The position numbers and the translations under genes were made by a program. The notes under the pieces are model-generated. The model made no database searches. It worked only from the letters and a program-made list of their open reading frames with translations, and was not told the DNA's origin. Of a stretch of DNA of 58,784 nt, positions 1 through 7,971 are shown in pieces; position 1 is the first letter of the stretch; each line of letters begins with the position of its first letter. The stretch lies in the NCBI GenBank assembly GCA_000510425.1, contig AZKM01000022.1, positions 1 to 58,784 of the forward strand, in the 5' to 3' direction. The DNA is from Eubacterium nodatum ATCC 33099 (lineage in GTDB: Bacteria > Bacillota > Clostridia > Peptostreptococcales > Anaerovoracaceae).

Positions 1-161
1 CCACAAAAAGCTTCTTAGACTAAAATCACTTGCTCCTTTGAAAATGGAAGTTACTTTGCAAATTTACTCGTAAAAACTTGACACCGTCGGACAATTTATT
101 GAATTGACGTTGACGTAAGTATATGATAAGATATAGAAAATCATATGGTGGAGGGCATCTG

Positions 162-401
162 ATGAATTATAGTGCATTATGTGAGTGGTTAATAAAAGAG
201 AAAAACATGAGCCGGCGTAGCGCAAAAGATGTGATATCACGTTGCAAAAGAGTTGAAAAAATGACAGAGACAGATGAAATTCAACCGGATTCATTAGAAA
301 AACTTGTTGCTATAGATTCTTATAACCATAGCTCTGTATTTATAAAATCACAGCTAAAGCGTGCAATAGCACTTGCTTCAGAATTCATGGAGGTAAAATG
401 A
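162..401 (+). CDS. small helical protein preceding the methyltransferases
   Basis: A 79-residue, charged, probably all-helical protein that I do not recognise. ATG 162 is chosen over the in-frame ATG at 123 because GGAGGG lies about 6 bases before it. Its stop overlaps the start of the first methyltransferase as ATGA (398-401), so the two are translationally coupled and the protein belongs to the restriction-modification operon. The arrangement of helices with SRRSAKDV and IKSQLKRAI recalls the helical core-binding module of tyrosine recombinases, but no catalytic domain follows. It could be a small regulator or a specificity accessory. The 161 bases before it hold only a weak promoter-like TTGACG at 104-109. 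Confidence 0.6.
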   Translation: MNYSALCEWLIKEKNMSRRSAKDVISRCKRVEKMTETDEIQPDSLEKLVAIDSYNHSSVFIKSQLKRAIALASEFMEVK

Positions 402-1393
402 TCGAAAAGTATACCATTGGTAGTATGTTTGCAGGTATTGGCGGGATATGCCTTGCTTTTAAGCAAAGTGGCTGCAAAATTGTGTGGGCAAATGAAATTG
501 ATAAATATGCTTGTAAAACATATCGTCTAAATTTTGGTGATGAATATATTGTGCAAGGAGACATTCAGGATATAGATACAAAAGATATTCCCAAGTTTGA
601 TATCCTCACGGCTGGCTTTCCCTGTCAGACCTTTTCCTCTGCTGGACTTCTTCAGGGGTTTAATGATCCACGAGGCAATTTATTCTTTGAAACGGCTCGT
701 GTTATTCATGACATTAAACCCAAAGTTGTTTTTCTAGAAAATGTGGCAAATCTTGTTAAACATGATGATGGAAAAACTTTTGAAGTAATCTGTAAAACAC
801 TTAAAGACTTGAACTACCATGTGACATTCCAAGTTATGAATGCAAAAGAGTATGGAAATTTACCACAACAGAGAAATAGAATCTATATTGTTGCATTTAG
901 AAATAAAGAATATCTTAAAAAATTTAAATTTCCTGACAGACTTATATTGACACGAACTGCTTTTGATTTGTTTGATAAAGAAAAGCAAGCAGAGAAGTAC
1001 TATATGGATGGTCATAGAATGTGGGATCATATGATGGAATATATGGATGATAGAAACCGCATTTATAGATTTACAGACTGGGGACTTTCGCACGGAATGG
1101 AGGGAATCTGTCCGACTTTGCTTGCAGCTATGGGAAGCCGGTTCGAACGAATACCTTTCTTCTATGATGACTATTCTGTCCGTTTGATTACTCCAAGAGA
1201 AGCTGCAAGACTGCAAGGGTTTCCGGAAGATTACATTCTTCCGCAAGGGCATGAAAAACAAGTCTATAAACAGATTGGTAATTCTGTAGCGGTGCCGGTT
1301 GTGTCCAGGATAGCTGAAAATATTATAAAAGCCTTTCCACAAAAAATAGTTAAAAATAAGGAAGAAAGAAGTGATGAAAGTGAAACAATATAA
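398..1393 (+). CDS. DNA (cytosine-5-)-methyltransferase, first of two
   Basis: This 331-residue C5-cytosine methyltransferase protects host DNA from the endonuclease encoded at 2495-3349. The family motifs appear in order: SAM-binding FAGIGG near residue 11, catalytic Pro-Cys in GFPCQTFSSAG near residue 77, ENV near residue 112, QQRNRIYI near residue 158, and the C-terminal QIGNSV motif. The target-recognition region between motifs VIII and IX is short. The start overlaps the preceding stop, and the stop overlaps the next methyltransferase by about 20 bases, so all three plus-strand genes form one operon. The sequence specificity cannot be read from the protein. Confidence 0.93.
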   Translation: MIEKYTIGSMFAGIGGICLAFKQSGCKIVWANEIDKYACKTYRLNFGDEYIVQGDIQDIDTKDIPKFDILTAGFPCQTFSSAGLLQGFNDPRGNLFFETARVIHDIKPKVVFLENVANLVKHDDGKTFEVICKTLKDLNYHVTFQVMNAKEYGNLPQQRNRIYIVAFRNKEYLKKFKFPDRLILTRTAFDLFDKEKQAEKYYMDGHRMWDHMMEYMDDRNRIYRFTDWGLSHGMEGICPTLLAAMGSRFERIPFFYDDYSVRLITPREAARLQGFPEDYILPQGHEKQVYKQIGNSVAVPVVSRIAENIIKAFPQKIVKNKEERSDESETI

Positions 1394-2456
1394 TGTAGTT
1401 GACCTATTTGCAGGCGTGGGAGGTCTTAGCTATGGATTTTCTAAGTTTCCCCAATTTAATATTATTGCAGCAAATGAAATTGAAAAGGATATTGCAATTG
1501 CCTATATATTAAATCATCCGAGTGTCCATATGATTAATTGCGATATAAATGACCTTAACAAGGAAATGCTTGACTCTGTATTAAATGGTCAAAGTGTGGA
1601 TATTGTCGTAGGCGGCCCACCTTGCCAGTCATATTCGACAGTAGGTAAGAGGAAGATGGACGAACGTGCCAACTTGTTCATGCAATACAAACGAGTTCTT
1701 CAAATCATCCGACCAAAAGCTTTTATTTTTGAGAATGTTGTTGGAATACTTAGCATGGATCATTGTAACCTATTTAAAAGGATTCAGGAAGAGTTTGAGG
1801 AAATTGGATATAATCTTAAATACCAGGTCCTTAATGCTGTTAATTATGGGGTTCCTCAGCAACGAGAACGAGTTATTCTCGTTGGATTTAATGGTGAAAA
1901 TCCTTTTGAATATCCGGAGACTACTCACGGGGAAGGAAAGAAACCATATGTAACTCTTAGCGACGCGTTTTCTGACCTTCCGCCCCTAAAAAGTGGTCAG
2001 CAAGACAATCGATACTGTAATGAATCAGGCAATGAATTTATTGCTTTTGTCAGGCAATCCGGATGCTCCTTGACTGAGCATGTTGCTCCGAAAAATGGGA
2101 AGCATTTGATTCGTATTATGGAGGCATTAAAAGAAGGACAAAGTAAAAATGACTTACCAGAAGATATTAGACCAAAGAGCGGATATGGCAATACTTATGC
2201 AAAACTTTGGTGGGATAAACCATCAACCACAATAACAAGGAATTTTGCATGTCCCTCATCTTCAAGATGTATTCATCCGCGTGATTCAAGGGCAATGTCT
2301 ATACGCGAGGGCGCCCGTTTACAAAGCTTCCCGGATGATTATAAGTTTTATGGTTCGGATGGTATGAAGCGTCTTGAAATAGGGAATGCAGTACCACCTC
2401 TCTTGTCACAGGCCATAGCCAAAAGGATGCTTGAAGCGCTGAAATCTGTAGAATAA
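1371..2456 (+). CDS. DNA (cytosine-5-)-methyltransferase, second of two
   Basis: A second, clearly different C5-cytosine methyltransferase of about 360 residues. It shows FAGVGGLSYGF at the N-terminus, GGPPCQSYSTVGKR carrying the catalytic cysteine near residue 81, FENVVGI, PQQRERVILVGF, and C-terminal LEIGNAVPP. The start could be GTG 1371 or ATG 1374; an AAGGAAG sequence at 1358-1364 serves either. Two m5C enzymes with one endonuclease are known for systems with asymmetric or degenerate sites, where each enzyme modifies one strand or variant. That is an inference here. The gene ends at a bidirectional terminator shared with the convergent endonuclease gene. Confidence 0.93.
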   Translation: MMKVKQYNVVDLFAGVGGLSYGFSKFPQFNIIAANEIEKDIAIAYILNHPSVHMINCDINDLNKEMLDSVLNGQSVDIVVGGPPCQSYSTVGKRKMDERANLFMQYKRVLQIIRPKAFIFENVVGILSMDHCNLFKRIQEEFEEIGYNLKYQVLNAVNYGVPQQRERVILVGFNGENPFEYPETTHGEGKKPYVTLSDAFSDLPPLKSGQQDNRYCNESGNEFIAFVRQSGCSLTEHVAPKNGKHLIRIMEALKEGQSKNDLPEDIRPKSGYGNTYAKLWWDKPSTTITRNFACPSSSRCIHPRDSRAMSIREGARLQSFPDDYKFYGSDGMKRLEIGNAVPPLLSQAIAKRMLEALKSVE

Positions 2457-2460
2457 ATTT

Positions 2461-2490
2461 AAGCCGGTTGCTATTAAAACGACCGGCTTC
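2461..2490. terminator. bidirectional terminator between methyltransferase and endonuclease
   Basis: AAGCCGGT at 2461-2468 pairs with ACCGGCTT at 2482-2489. The downstream side is T-rich on the plus strand and the upstream side is A-rich (AAATTT), so the hairpin can stop transcription from both converging genes. Confidence 0.75.
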
Positions 2491-2494
2491 TTTT

Positions 2495-3349
2495 CTAATG
2501 TAAACTTTCATATAATAACTTTACTTTTTCGTAATTATGGTGAAATTGCATTTGACATTGATGCCATTGTACAAATCCAAAAGGAAGTTGAATAGTAGTT
2601 CCTCCATTACTTTCTCCGTAATGTGTTTCATTCTGTGCAGCGTTGCCAGCAGCCATGCAAATATCATCGATTGGAAATATTTCATCTACACTGTTTTCAC
2701 CTAAAGCATTGATGTACCACACAAACTCAGACCATTCATTACGGTCTCGTGCGGCTCCCGTGGTAAAGCACAGTTTAGTAAGTTCATAAATATTATCTTT
2801 AAACCATTGAAGCATATTTTTATGCAACGAAAGATTATAATTTTTTAGTGTTGTCGCGTTTAAGCTTTGGTGTCGTATTTGCAATTCATGATTTTTTTTA
2901 TTCGTTTTGTCAGCATATTTTTCAATGATATTATTAGCATCTTTTGCTGCAGCCCAAAACAACTCCATAGCACGCTTAACATCACTTGGAATTTTTTTGC
3001 CGAATTGTTTTTCAAAAACCTCAAAAAAGAGCCCTACGCGAATAAAGTACACCTGACCACCGAGACTCTTCTTAATCGATACATTAATTTGTCTGCCACT
3101 TTGGCAGTACACCTTTAGATCTGTTTTGGACTTAGTCTTTTTTCCAAGTACACCGGGGACATTGGTCTCATGTAAACCACCGATTGTAGAGGAAATGATT
3201 TTTTCAGTGCCATACCCTGTTCTCGCAAGGAAATCGTCTTGATACTCTTTGTCAGAGTTTAGTAATTTGTTGACTTGTGCCTCGTTTGCATGCCCTGAAA
3301 GTTTTGCATGTTTCCAACCAGAAGCTCTATCTCTGTGTTCGTAATTCAT
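2495..3349 (-). CDS. probable type II restriction endonuclease
   Basis: A 284-residue protein transcribed toward the methyltransferases and 2 bases behind the controller gene. Its position makes it the likely endonuclease of the system. A segment around residues 77-95 (SKTDLKV, then INVSIKKS) fits the D...(S)xK core of a PD-(D/E)xK nuclease: Asp of TDLKV followed by a beta strand ending in Ile-Lys-Lys. I do not recognise the specific restriction family, and the recognition site is unknown. GGAGGA lies about 7 bases before the ATG. Weak expression control by the C protein upstream would delay cutting until methylation is complete. Confidence 0.75.
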   Translation of the reverse strand: MNYEHRDRASGWKHAKLSGHANEAQVNKLLNSDKEYQDDFLARTGYGTEKIISSTIGGLHETNVPGVLGKKTKSKTDLKVYCQSGRQINVSIKKSLGGQVYFIRVGLFFEVFEKQFGKKIPSDVKRAMELFWAAAKDANNIIEKYADKTNKKNHELQIRHQSLNATTLKNYNLSLHKNMLQWFKDNIYELTKLCFTTGAARDRNEWSEFVWYINALGENSVDEIFPIDDICMAAGNAAQNETHYGESNGGTTIQLPFGFVQWHQCQMQFHHNYEKVKLLYESLH

Positions 3350-3351
3350 GA

Positions 3352-3561
3352 TTATTCCTCCAATAACAATTTATATGATTCAATTTCAAGAGCATCCGCA
3401 ATTCTTTGAATGTTTTCTAATGAAATATTGCGTTGAAAGCATTCTATATCGCTAATATATGTCCGATGAAGGCCACAAACTTCTGCAAATTTTTCTTGGG
3501 ACAGTCCCCTCGCAATCCGATATTTTCGTAGGTTGGTACCAAACACCTTGATGATATCCAT
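3352..3561 (-). CDS. restriction-modification controller (C) protein, XRE HTH
   Basis: A small HTH_3 protein of 69-71 residues with the typical stretch LRKYRIARGLSQEKFAEVCGLHRTY followed by ISDIE and a capping helix. This length and placement directly before an endonuclease gene are typical of C proteins, which bind C-boxes and time endonuclease expression. Two starts compete: ATG 3567 is only 3 bases from AGGAGG, whereas ATG 3561 has an ideal 9-base spacing, so 3561 is chosen. The stop is 2 bases from the endonuclease ATG, and the endonuclease ribosome site lies inside the last codons. Confidence 0.88.
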   Translation of the reverse strand: MDIIKVFGTNLRKYRIARGLSQEKFAEVCGLHRTYISDIECFQRNISLENIQRIADALEIESYKLLLEE

Positions 3562-3604
3562 AAGCATATTCCTCCTATATATCAACAAATTCTATTCTGT
3601 TACA

Positions 3605-3630
3605 TGCTATAAGTCTACAGACGATAAGTG
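3605..3630 (-). promoter_or_regulatory. double C-box operator of the restriction locus
   Basis: Read on the minus strand, the site is CACTTATCGTC, a 4-base TGTA spacer, then GACTTATAGCA. Each half matches the C-box half consensus GACTTATAGTC at 8 or 9 of 11 bases, and the 11-4-11 spacing is as in known C-boxes. It lies about 45 bases before the controller start, where autoregulation is expected. Confidence 0.65.
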
Positions 3631-3945
3631 ACAAAACTTTATTATATCATAGTGTTAGAAGTTTGGTTAGTGATTAGAAAATATGTTGTTAATCTATGAT
3701 AATTTCACCCTATGAACTAATCAGTGAAAATTTCACCCCCCGAGATAGGTTTTTTCGTATTTGTGTGATTGTTTGTGTGAAAAATACAGGAAATTACAGG
3801 TATGATTTTTTCTCATAATGTTTTTATATGGAGAATTTTATTTACAAAGTTTATGAAATTTCCTAATAACATATATTTTTATTGCTTAAAATAAGGTATA
3901 ATAACAGGGCGATAGTTTGCAAAATGGAAGAGGAGAGTTTTAGTA
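3631..3945 (+). promoter_or_regulatory. intergenic region with promoter of the NYN-LOTUS gene
   Basis: About 315 bases without a gene. It holds two copies of AATTTCACCC (near 3699 and 3730) and an A/T-rich tract. A good -10 box TATAAT at 3897-3902 lies about 45 bases before the NYN gene, but no convincing -35 box lies 17 bases upstream of it. I see nothing else. Confidence 0.4.
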
Positions 3946-4794
3946 ATGGCTGATGAAAAAAGAATTGCGCTATTGATAGATGCTGAAAATATTTCGGCGC
4001 AATATGCAGATTACATAATCGGAGAAGTTGATAATTACGGCATCTGTTCCTATAAGAGAATTTATGGGAGCTGGGATCGCATCGTTAAGACCAAGTGGGA
4101 AGGCGAGATTCGTAAGAATTCCTTAAAGGCGATGATGCAGATAAACAATACTAAAGGGAAGAATTCCACAGATTCTGCACTGATAATAGACGCAATGGAT
4201 ATTTTATACCGTGGAAATGTGGACGGTTTTTGCATAGTTTCGTCCGATAGCGATTTCACATCCCTTGCAAGACGGCTTATGGAATCGGGGCTTATGGTTA
4301 TAGGTATGGGAGAATCGGACAAAGCCACAGAGGCGTTGGAAAATGCCTATGATAAGTTTGTATATATTGATCTGTTGGCAAAACAGGTTCAGGAAGAAGC
4401 AGCCGCAGAGGAAAGGCAGAAAAAGAATGCTCAAAGGGGTGCAGGTCGAGGCGCAGCGGAGTCTCAAGGTTACTCTTATCCTACTTCCGAAGGAATGGCT
4501 TTGGAAGATGAGCAGGCTTATCAGAGAGAAAAATCAGGGGCAAATACACCGAGCAAAAAAGCAGTCGAACAGAAAATCCATGAAATCATAATGGAGAATG
4601 ACGATAGAAGTAAGCCTACGGATTTAGGTCAAATTGGAAACGAACTAAGTCGTACTTTTAAGAACTTTGATGTCAGATACTATACCAAGAAAGGCGGTAA
4701 GCGTTATAAGTTCCTGAAGGAATTTGTCAGCGATTATAAGAGTCTGGAGATTATCGTAGCAAAGGATAACAGGGTTTATGTCAGCATCAAATAG
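3946..4794 (+). CDS. NYN domain protein with C-terminal LOTUS/OST-HTH domain
   Basis: A 282-residue cytosolic protein. Residues 1-140 form a NYN (PIN-like) domain. The acidic metal-binding residues sit in ALLIDAENIS, in TDSALIIDAMD and in VSSDSDFTSLARRL. After a charged linker (about 140-200, rich in E, K, Q and R), residues 205-282 match the LOTUS/OST-HTH winged-helix fold (KKAVEQKIHEII through YKFLKEFVSDYKSLEI). LOTUS domains bind RNA, often G-rich RNA, so an RNA-directed nuclease or RNA-binding role is likely, with the target unknown. Bacterial NYN-LOTUS proteins are common in chromosomes. The gene overlaps the next by 17 bases. Confidence 0.85.
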   Translation: MADEKRIALLIDAENISAQYADYIIGEVDNYGICSYKRIYGSWDRIVKTKWEGEIRKNSLKAMMQINNTKGKNSTDSALIIDAMDILYRGNVDGFCIVSSDSDFTSLARRLMESGLMVIGMGESDKATEALENAYDKFVYIDLLAKQVQEEAAAEERQKKNAQRGAGRGAAESQGYSYPTSEGMALEDEQAYQREKSGANTPSKKAVEQKIHEIIMENDDRSKPTDLGQIGNELSRTFKNFDVRYYTKKGGKRYKFLKEFVSDYKSLEIIVAKDNRVYVSIK

Positions 4795-5410
4795 TCGTCA
4801 AGGGGAATTAAAGCTTGCATGGGCAAACTGTGAAGATGTATTTTTTTCTCAGCGTTATGGTGCCCCTTGGGAAAAACTGTCGTATTGGGAAGGCTCGGTT
4901 GATTTTAACGGCTGCGGGCTTGTGTCATTGACGATGTGTATAAACCTGCTGACAGGCAGGGACTTTACACCTGAACAAGTGTATAATATGAGGAGCAATG
5001 CGGGAATAGATCAAAGTAAGGTGGCGAGTAAGGACGGAAAATCGATTTGTGGCGGAGATGTGCAGTTTCAATTTAATCCGGTGAACAGGAAACTTTTTGG
5101 AATTGAGTCCTGTCCTCTTGACAGAACTGTGGATGCTTTTAAAAAGGCATTGGCAAAAGAAGATACAGTGATTTGGGCATCATCCAGAAATACTGATTTT
5201 TATGACAGAGATGGTAATCCGAGATGGATTTATAACGGTCATGTGCTTTGTATTTGGAAGTATGAGAATGGAAACTTCATAGTTAAGGATCCGGGACTTC
5301 CGAAGGAGCTGGGAAATAATGTTCTTTATTCAGAGGAAGTCATGAAGAGGTGGCTTTTGGGCTGGGAATATCAGCAATTTGAAGTAAGAAAGTACGATGG
5401 AAGCATATAG
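4778..5410 (+). CDS. C39-like papain-fold protein, probable cytosolic
   Basis: A 210-residue protein with the layout of Peptidase_C39-like folds. The candidate catalytic cysteine is in VDFNGCGLVSLTM (about residue 47), the histidine is in YNGHVLCIW near residue 150, and the aspartate is in FIVKDPGLP. No signal peptide or transmembrane segment is visible, so it would act in the cytosol unless exported otherwise. It starts inside the last codons of the NYN-LOTUS gene, implying coupled translation and perhaps a shared task. It could instead be a catalytically idle binding domain. The substrate is unknown. Confidence 0.65.
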   Translation: MSASNSRQGELKLAWANCEDVFFSQRYGAPWEKLSYWEGSVDFNGCGLVSLTMCINLLTGRDFTPEQVYNMRSNAGIDQSKVASKDGKSICGGDVQFQFNPVNRKLFGIESCPLDRTVDAFKKALAKEDTVIWASSRNTDFYDRDGNPRWIYNGHVLCIWKYENGNFIVKDPGLPKELGNNVLYSEEVMKRWLLGWEYQQFEVRKYDGSI

Positions 5411-5461
5411 CAAAGAATATAAAACGAGAAATTGGTAGAGCAAGGTTTATAATAAGAAATT

Positions 5462-5514
5462 CGATATAGTCGATATAGTCAGTTTGATATAACGAGTTTG
5501 ATATAACAAGTTTG
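5462..5514 (+). repeat. short tandem repeats before guaA
   Basis: Two copies of CGATATAGT (5462-5479) are followed by AGTTTGATATAAC at 5481-5493 and 5495-5507, with a partial third AGTTTG at 5509-5514. They sit about 25 bases before the guaA ATG and could be protein-binding sites or simple slippage products. No purine riboswitch fold is visible. Confidence 0.6.
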
Positions 5515-5536
5515 TAATTAAGTATAGGAGGAATTT

Positions 5537-6517
5537 ATGTCTGATAATATTAGACCGGAAACTATGGAGAGAATCACAACTCCGGAGCTTGCAAAGGCTT
5601 TTATTGATGAGCAGTTAACTTTGATCAAGGAACAGGTAGGAGACAGGAAGGTTTTACTTGCCCTTTCCGGAGGTGTGGACTCTTCGGTGGTTGCAGCCCT
5701 CTTAATTAAGGCTATCGGCAGACAACTGGTTTGTGTTCATGTAAACCACGGGCTTCTGAGAAAGGGTGAACCTGAGCAGGTTATTGAGGTTTTCAGGAAT
5801 CAGATGAATGCAGACCTGGTTTATGTTGACGCAGCCGATCGTTTTTTAGAAAAGCTTAGTGGAGTGGATGAACCTGAGGAGAAAAGAAAGATAATCGGTG
5901 GTGAGTTTATCGAAGTATTTGCCGAGGAAGCAAGAAAACTCAATGATATTAAATTTTTGGGACAAGGCACAATCTATCCGGACATTCTGGAAAGTGACGG
6001 TGTAAAGGCTCATCACAATGTTGGAGGACTTCCTGAAGATATGGATTTTGAACTGGTTGAGCCGATTAAACTTTTGTACAAGGACGAGGTTCGGGTTATT
6101 GGCAGAGAACTGGGGCTTCCTGACGATATGGTTGACCGTCAGCCATTTCCGGGACCGGGGCTTGGTGTCCGCTGTACAGGTGCAATCACAAGAGAGCGTC
6201 TGGAAGCTGTCAGAGAATCTGACTCAATTCTTCGTGAAGAATTTGCTCGTGCGGGCTTTGAGGGTAAAGTTTGGCAGTATTTTACGGTAGTTCCGGATTT
6301 TAAATCCACAGGTATAAAAAATGGCAAGAGAAGTTTTGAATGGCCGGTAGTAATCCGTGCTGTGAATACAAAGGATGCAATGACAGCCTCCGTAGAAGAA
6401 ATTCCTTATGAGCTTCTGCACTATATAACAAACAGAATTACCAACGAAGTTACCGGTGTTAACCGTGTGCTGTATGATGTAACACCTAAGCCGACAGGGA
6501 CGATTGAGTGGGAGTAA
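5537..6517 (+). CDS. guaA: GMP synthase, ATP-pyrophosphatase subunit (no glutaminase domain)
   Basis: GMP synthase adenylates XMP and aminates it to GMP in purine biosynthesis. This 326-residue protein carries only the synthetase half. It has the PP-loop LSGGVDSS near residue 44, the QGTIYPD segment, HHNVGGLP, and the C-terminal dimerisation domain with the conserved RQPFPGPGLG, ending TPKPTGTIEWE. The class I glutaminase domain, normally the first 200 residues of bacterial GuaA, is absent. A clean AGGAGG precedes the ATG, so this is not a broken gene. A separate glutaminase subunit or free ammonia must supply nitrogen. The ICE begins within about 30-70 bases of its stop. Confidence 0.96.
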   Translation: MSDNIRPETMERITTPELAKAFIDEQLTLIKEQVGDRKVLLALSGGVDSSVVAALLIKAIGRQLVCVHVNHGLLRKGEPEQVIEVFRNQMNADLVYVDAADRFLEKLSGVDEPEEKRKIIGGEFIEVFAEEARKLNDIKFLGQGTIYPDILESDGVKAHHNVGGLPEDMDFELVEPIKLLYKDEVRVIGRELGLPDDMVDRQPFPGPGLGVRCTGAITRERLEAVRESDSILREEFARAGFEGKVWQYFTVVPDFKSTGIKNGKRSFEWPVVIRAVNTKDAMTASVEEIPYELLHYITNRITNEVTGVNRVLYDVTPKPTGTIEWE

Positions 6518-6543
6518 CGCAAAGTGGCTTGGACAACCTCTAT

Positions 6544-6604
6544 AACCATTGAAATTTCAAGATTTTTGATACATATCATCAGGTTCTGATACTATTTTGA
6601 TACT
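6544..6604 (+). other. candidate left element end with integrase arm-type repeats
   Basis: Just behind guaA lies AACCATTG (6544-6551), then TTGATAC (6566-6572), then TGATACTATTTTGATACT (6587-6604). The 18-base unit recurs in the same orientation at 58663-58680, and AACCATTG recurs at 58736. Short spaced repeats of this kind near both ends resemble arm sites of tyrosine integrases. The 3' side of guaA is a known island insertion site. The core assignment is tentative. Confidence 0.4.
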
Positions 6605-6620
6605 AAAAAATGGTTCAATG

Positions 6621-6666
6621 AGAGCAGTGAGATTAACATAAGTTAATTTGTTCACTGCTCTATTTT
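6621..6666 (+). terminator. Rho-independent terminator downstream of guaA
   Basis: AGAGCAGTGA at 6621-6630 pairs with TCACTGCTCT at 6652-6661 across a 21-base loop and is followed by ATTTTTATA. The stem is 10 bp and perfect. It lies inside the repeat-marked element end, so it may be element-borne. Confidence 0.75.
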
Positions 6667-6710
6667 TATATCATAACTCCAATTATAAAATACTCATTTA
6701 AATCTTTGAA

Positions 6711-6810
6711 AGGAGGTATATAGATGTAACTGATAATTGATAATGTAAATGAAAAGATTTTTATGTTTCTTGTACATGACCATGGCATATCAAGCATGGT
6801 CTATTTTATT
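6711..6810 (+). promoter_or_regulatory. leader with start-stop codon pair and hairpin
   Basis: AAAGGAGG at 6709-6716 is followed at a good distance by ATG TAA (6724-6729), a start codon directly followed by stop. Next comes a hairpin, GACCATG at 6778-6784 with CATGGTC at 6795-6801, and then TATTTTATT. The order of a ribosome-arrest-prone minimal ORF and a terminator-like hairpin before the next gene looks like a leader, but the function is inferred. Confidence 0.35.
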
Positions 6811-6835
6811 GTAAAAAATGAAAGGAGTTCATGAA

Positions 6836-7273
6836 ATGATAGAAGTGAATAAATCAACTGTCATTGATGAAAAAATGATTAAAGAAAGCAAAACAACTGA
6901 AGAAAATGAAATGCAATATGCTATTGCAGCAATAGCGAGACAAATCATGAAAATTGTTATATGGAAAGTTAAAGAACTGGATATGGAGTGGAGCGATTTT
7001 TTGGACACGTTACGTGATATTTGGGGTTCGCAGGAAGATGATAATTATGAAAGTGCATATGAAATTCTATTCTTAATGCTGATGACGTTAGATGAAGATA
7101 GTAAAAAAGTTATTGAGAGTTTCATTTATCCTGATGAAGATATTAGAAAGGATTTTATGGATTATTTTTGTGAATATCTTATAGATTCACTGATGCTTGA
7201 AGAGTTAAAAAAGGAAGCTTTTCCTACTATGCAAGGGGATAGAGGTACTCAAAAAAATAAGGGAAGTATATAA
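6836..7273 (+). CDS. hypothetical acidic protein, 145 residues
   Basis: I do not recognise this protein. It is acidic and predicted mostly helical, with a hydrophobic stretch MQYAIAAIARQIMKIVIWKV near residues 26-45 and an Asp/Glu-rich second half. ATG 6836 is chosen over ATG 6818 because AAGGAG at 6821-6826 is 9 bases away. It stands alone behind the start-stop leader. The region to the next gene (7274-7528) holds only a -10-like TATAAT at 7480-7485. It lies within the proposed element, so it is accessory DNA. Confidence 0.55.
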   Translation: MIEVNKSTVIDEKMIKESKTTEENEMQYAIAAIARQIMKIVIWKVKELDMEWSDFLDTLRDIWGSQEDDNYESAYEILFLMLMTLDEDSKKVIESFIYPDEDIRKDFMDYFCEYLIDSLMLEELKKEAFPTMQGDRGTQKNKGSI

Positions 7274-7528
7274 AGATAGCATTTGCATAATATATTGCAT
7301 ATAAGCAATTCTAGAGCGTGAAAGAATTTTTCATAAGACTGATTCAATGGTATGAAATAAGAGTTGGAGCGAAAGCAGTTATATAACTATATTGTGTTTT
7401 CTCTCCTTCCTGTTTCTATCAATATAAAGCGACACTTTTTCAATTTTGACTTGTATAGGTATATTCGTTTGCACATTTGTATAATAAGGATATCCATAGT
7501 AAGGTATATAAAAAAAGGAGATGCAATC

Positions 7529-7708
7529 ATGAGAGAACCTAAATATCATTTATATATGGATAGTGATGAGCGAAGAATATTGTTAGAAAGTCTTGTGGAA
7601 TTAAAAAACCAACTTATAAGGCAAGGCAGATATACAGACTGTGTGGATGAAATCATAATAAGATTAGTAGATGCGCCGATTAAAAAAATAAAAGTTAAAT
7701 ATATATAA
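7529..7708 (+). CDS. small ICE protein, paralogue of the one at 35660
   Basis: A 59-residue protein beginning at ATG 7529 behind AAAAAAGGAG. It shares the pattern KYhLyMDsderRILLesLvELkNqLI...D.iNE.I.kl..AP.kK with the protein at 35660-35857, so the two are paralogues from clostridial mobile elements. Its role is unknown; the family is small and soluble, and sits next to coupling-protein genes in such elements. Its presence here supports the view that this part already belongs to the ICE. The following 263 bases (7709-7971) hold no gene that I can see. Confidence 0.65.
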   Translation: MREPKYHLYMDSDERRILLESLVELKNQLIRQGRYTDCVDEIIIRLVDAPIKKIKVKYI

Positions 7709-7971
7709 ATTAATAAGTGCGTATTTATTTGAATAAGATATGTGGTTTTTTATTTTATATATCGGCTAAAATTTATTAACTTTTATATGTGATAAAAATG
7801 TATAATGTTCATAAAGGTAAATTTAGATTTATAAGGTAAATGAAAATGTAAATCAGATATATTATCTCTTCAGACAACAAAAATTCAATAAACAAAATAT
7901 ACGAAGAAAGTCAGGTGTGTTTATCGGTTCGCTTGAGTTATGAACGATCAGAATAGGAGGATAGAAATACT

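Noticed and set aside
860..1342. 160-residue minus-strand ORF opposite the first methyltransferase
   Set aside because: It is a shadow of a clear methyltransferase gene, with no ribosome site and an unnatural composition.
5411..5536. Purine riboswitch or CRISPR-like array before guaA
   Set aside because: Only short slipped repeats of 9 and 13 bases are present; there is no aptamer core and there are no spacers.
6544..6561. Exact att core of the element
   Set aside because: Only 8 identical bases plus a loose match are shared with the right edge; this is too short to call, so it is kept as a candidate only.
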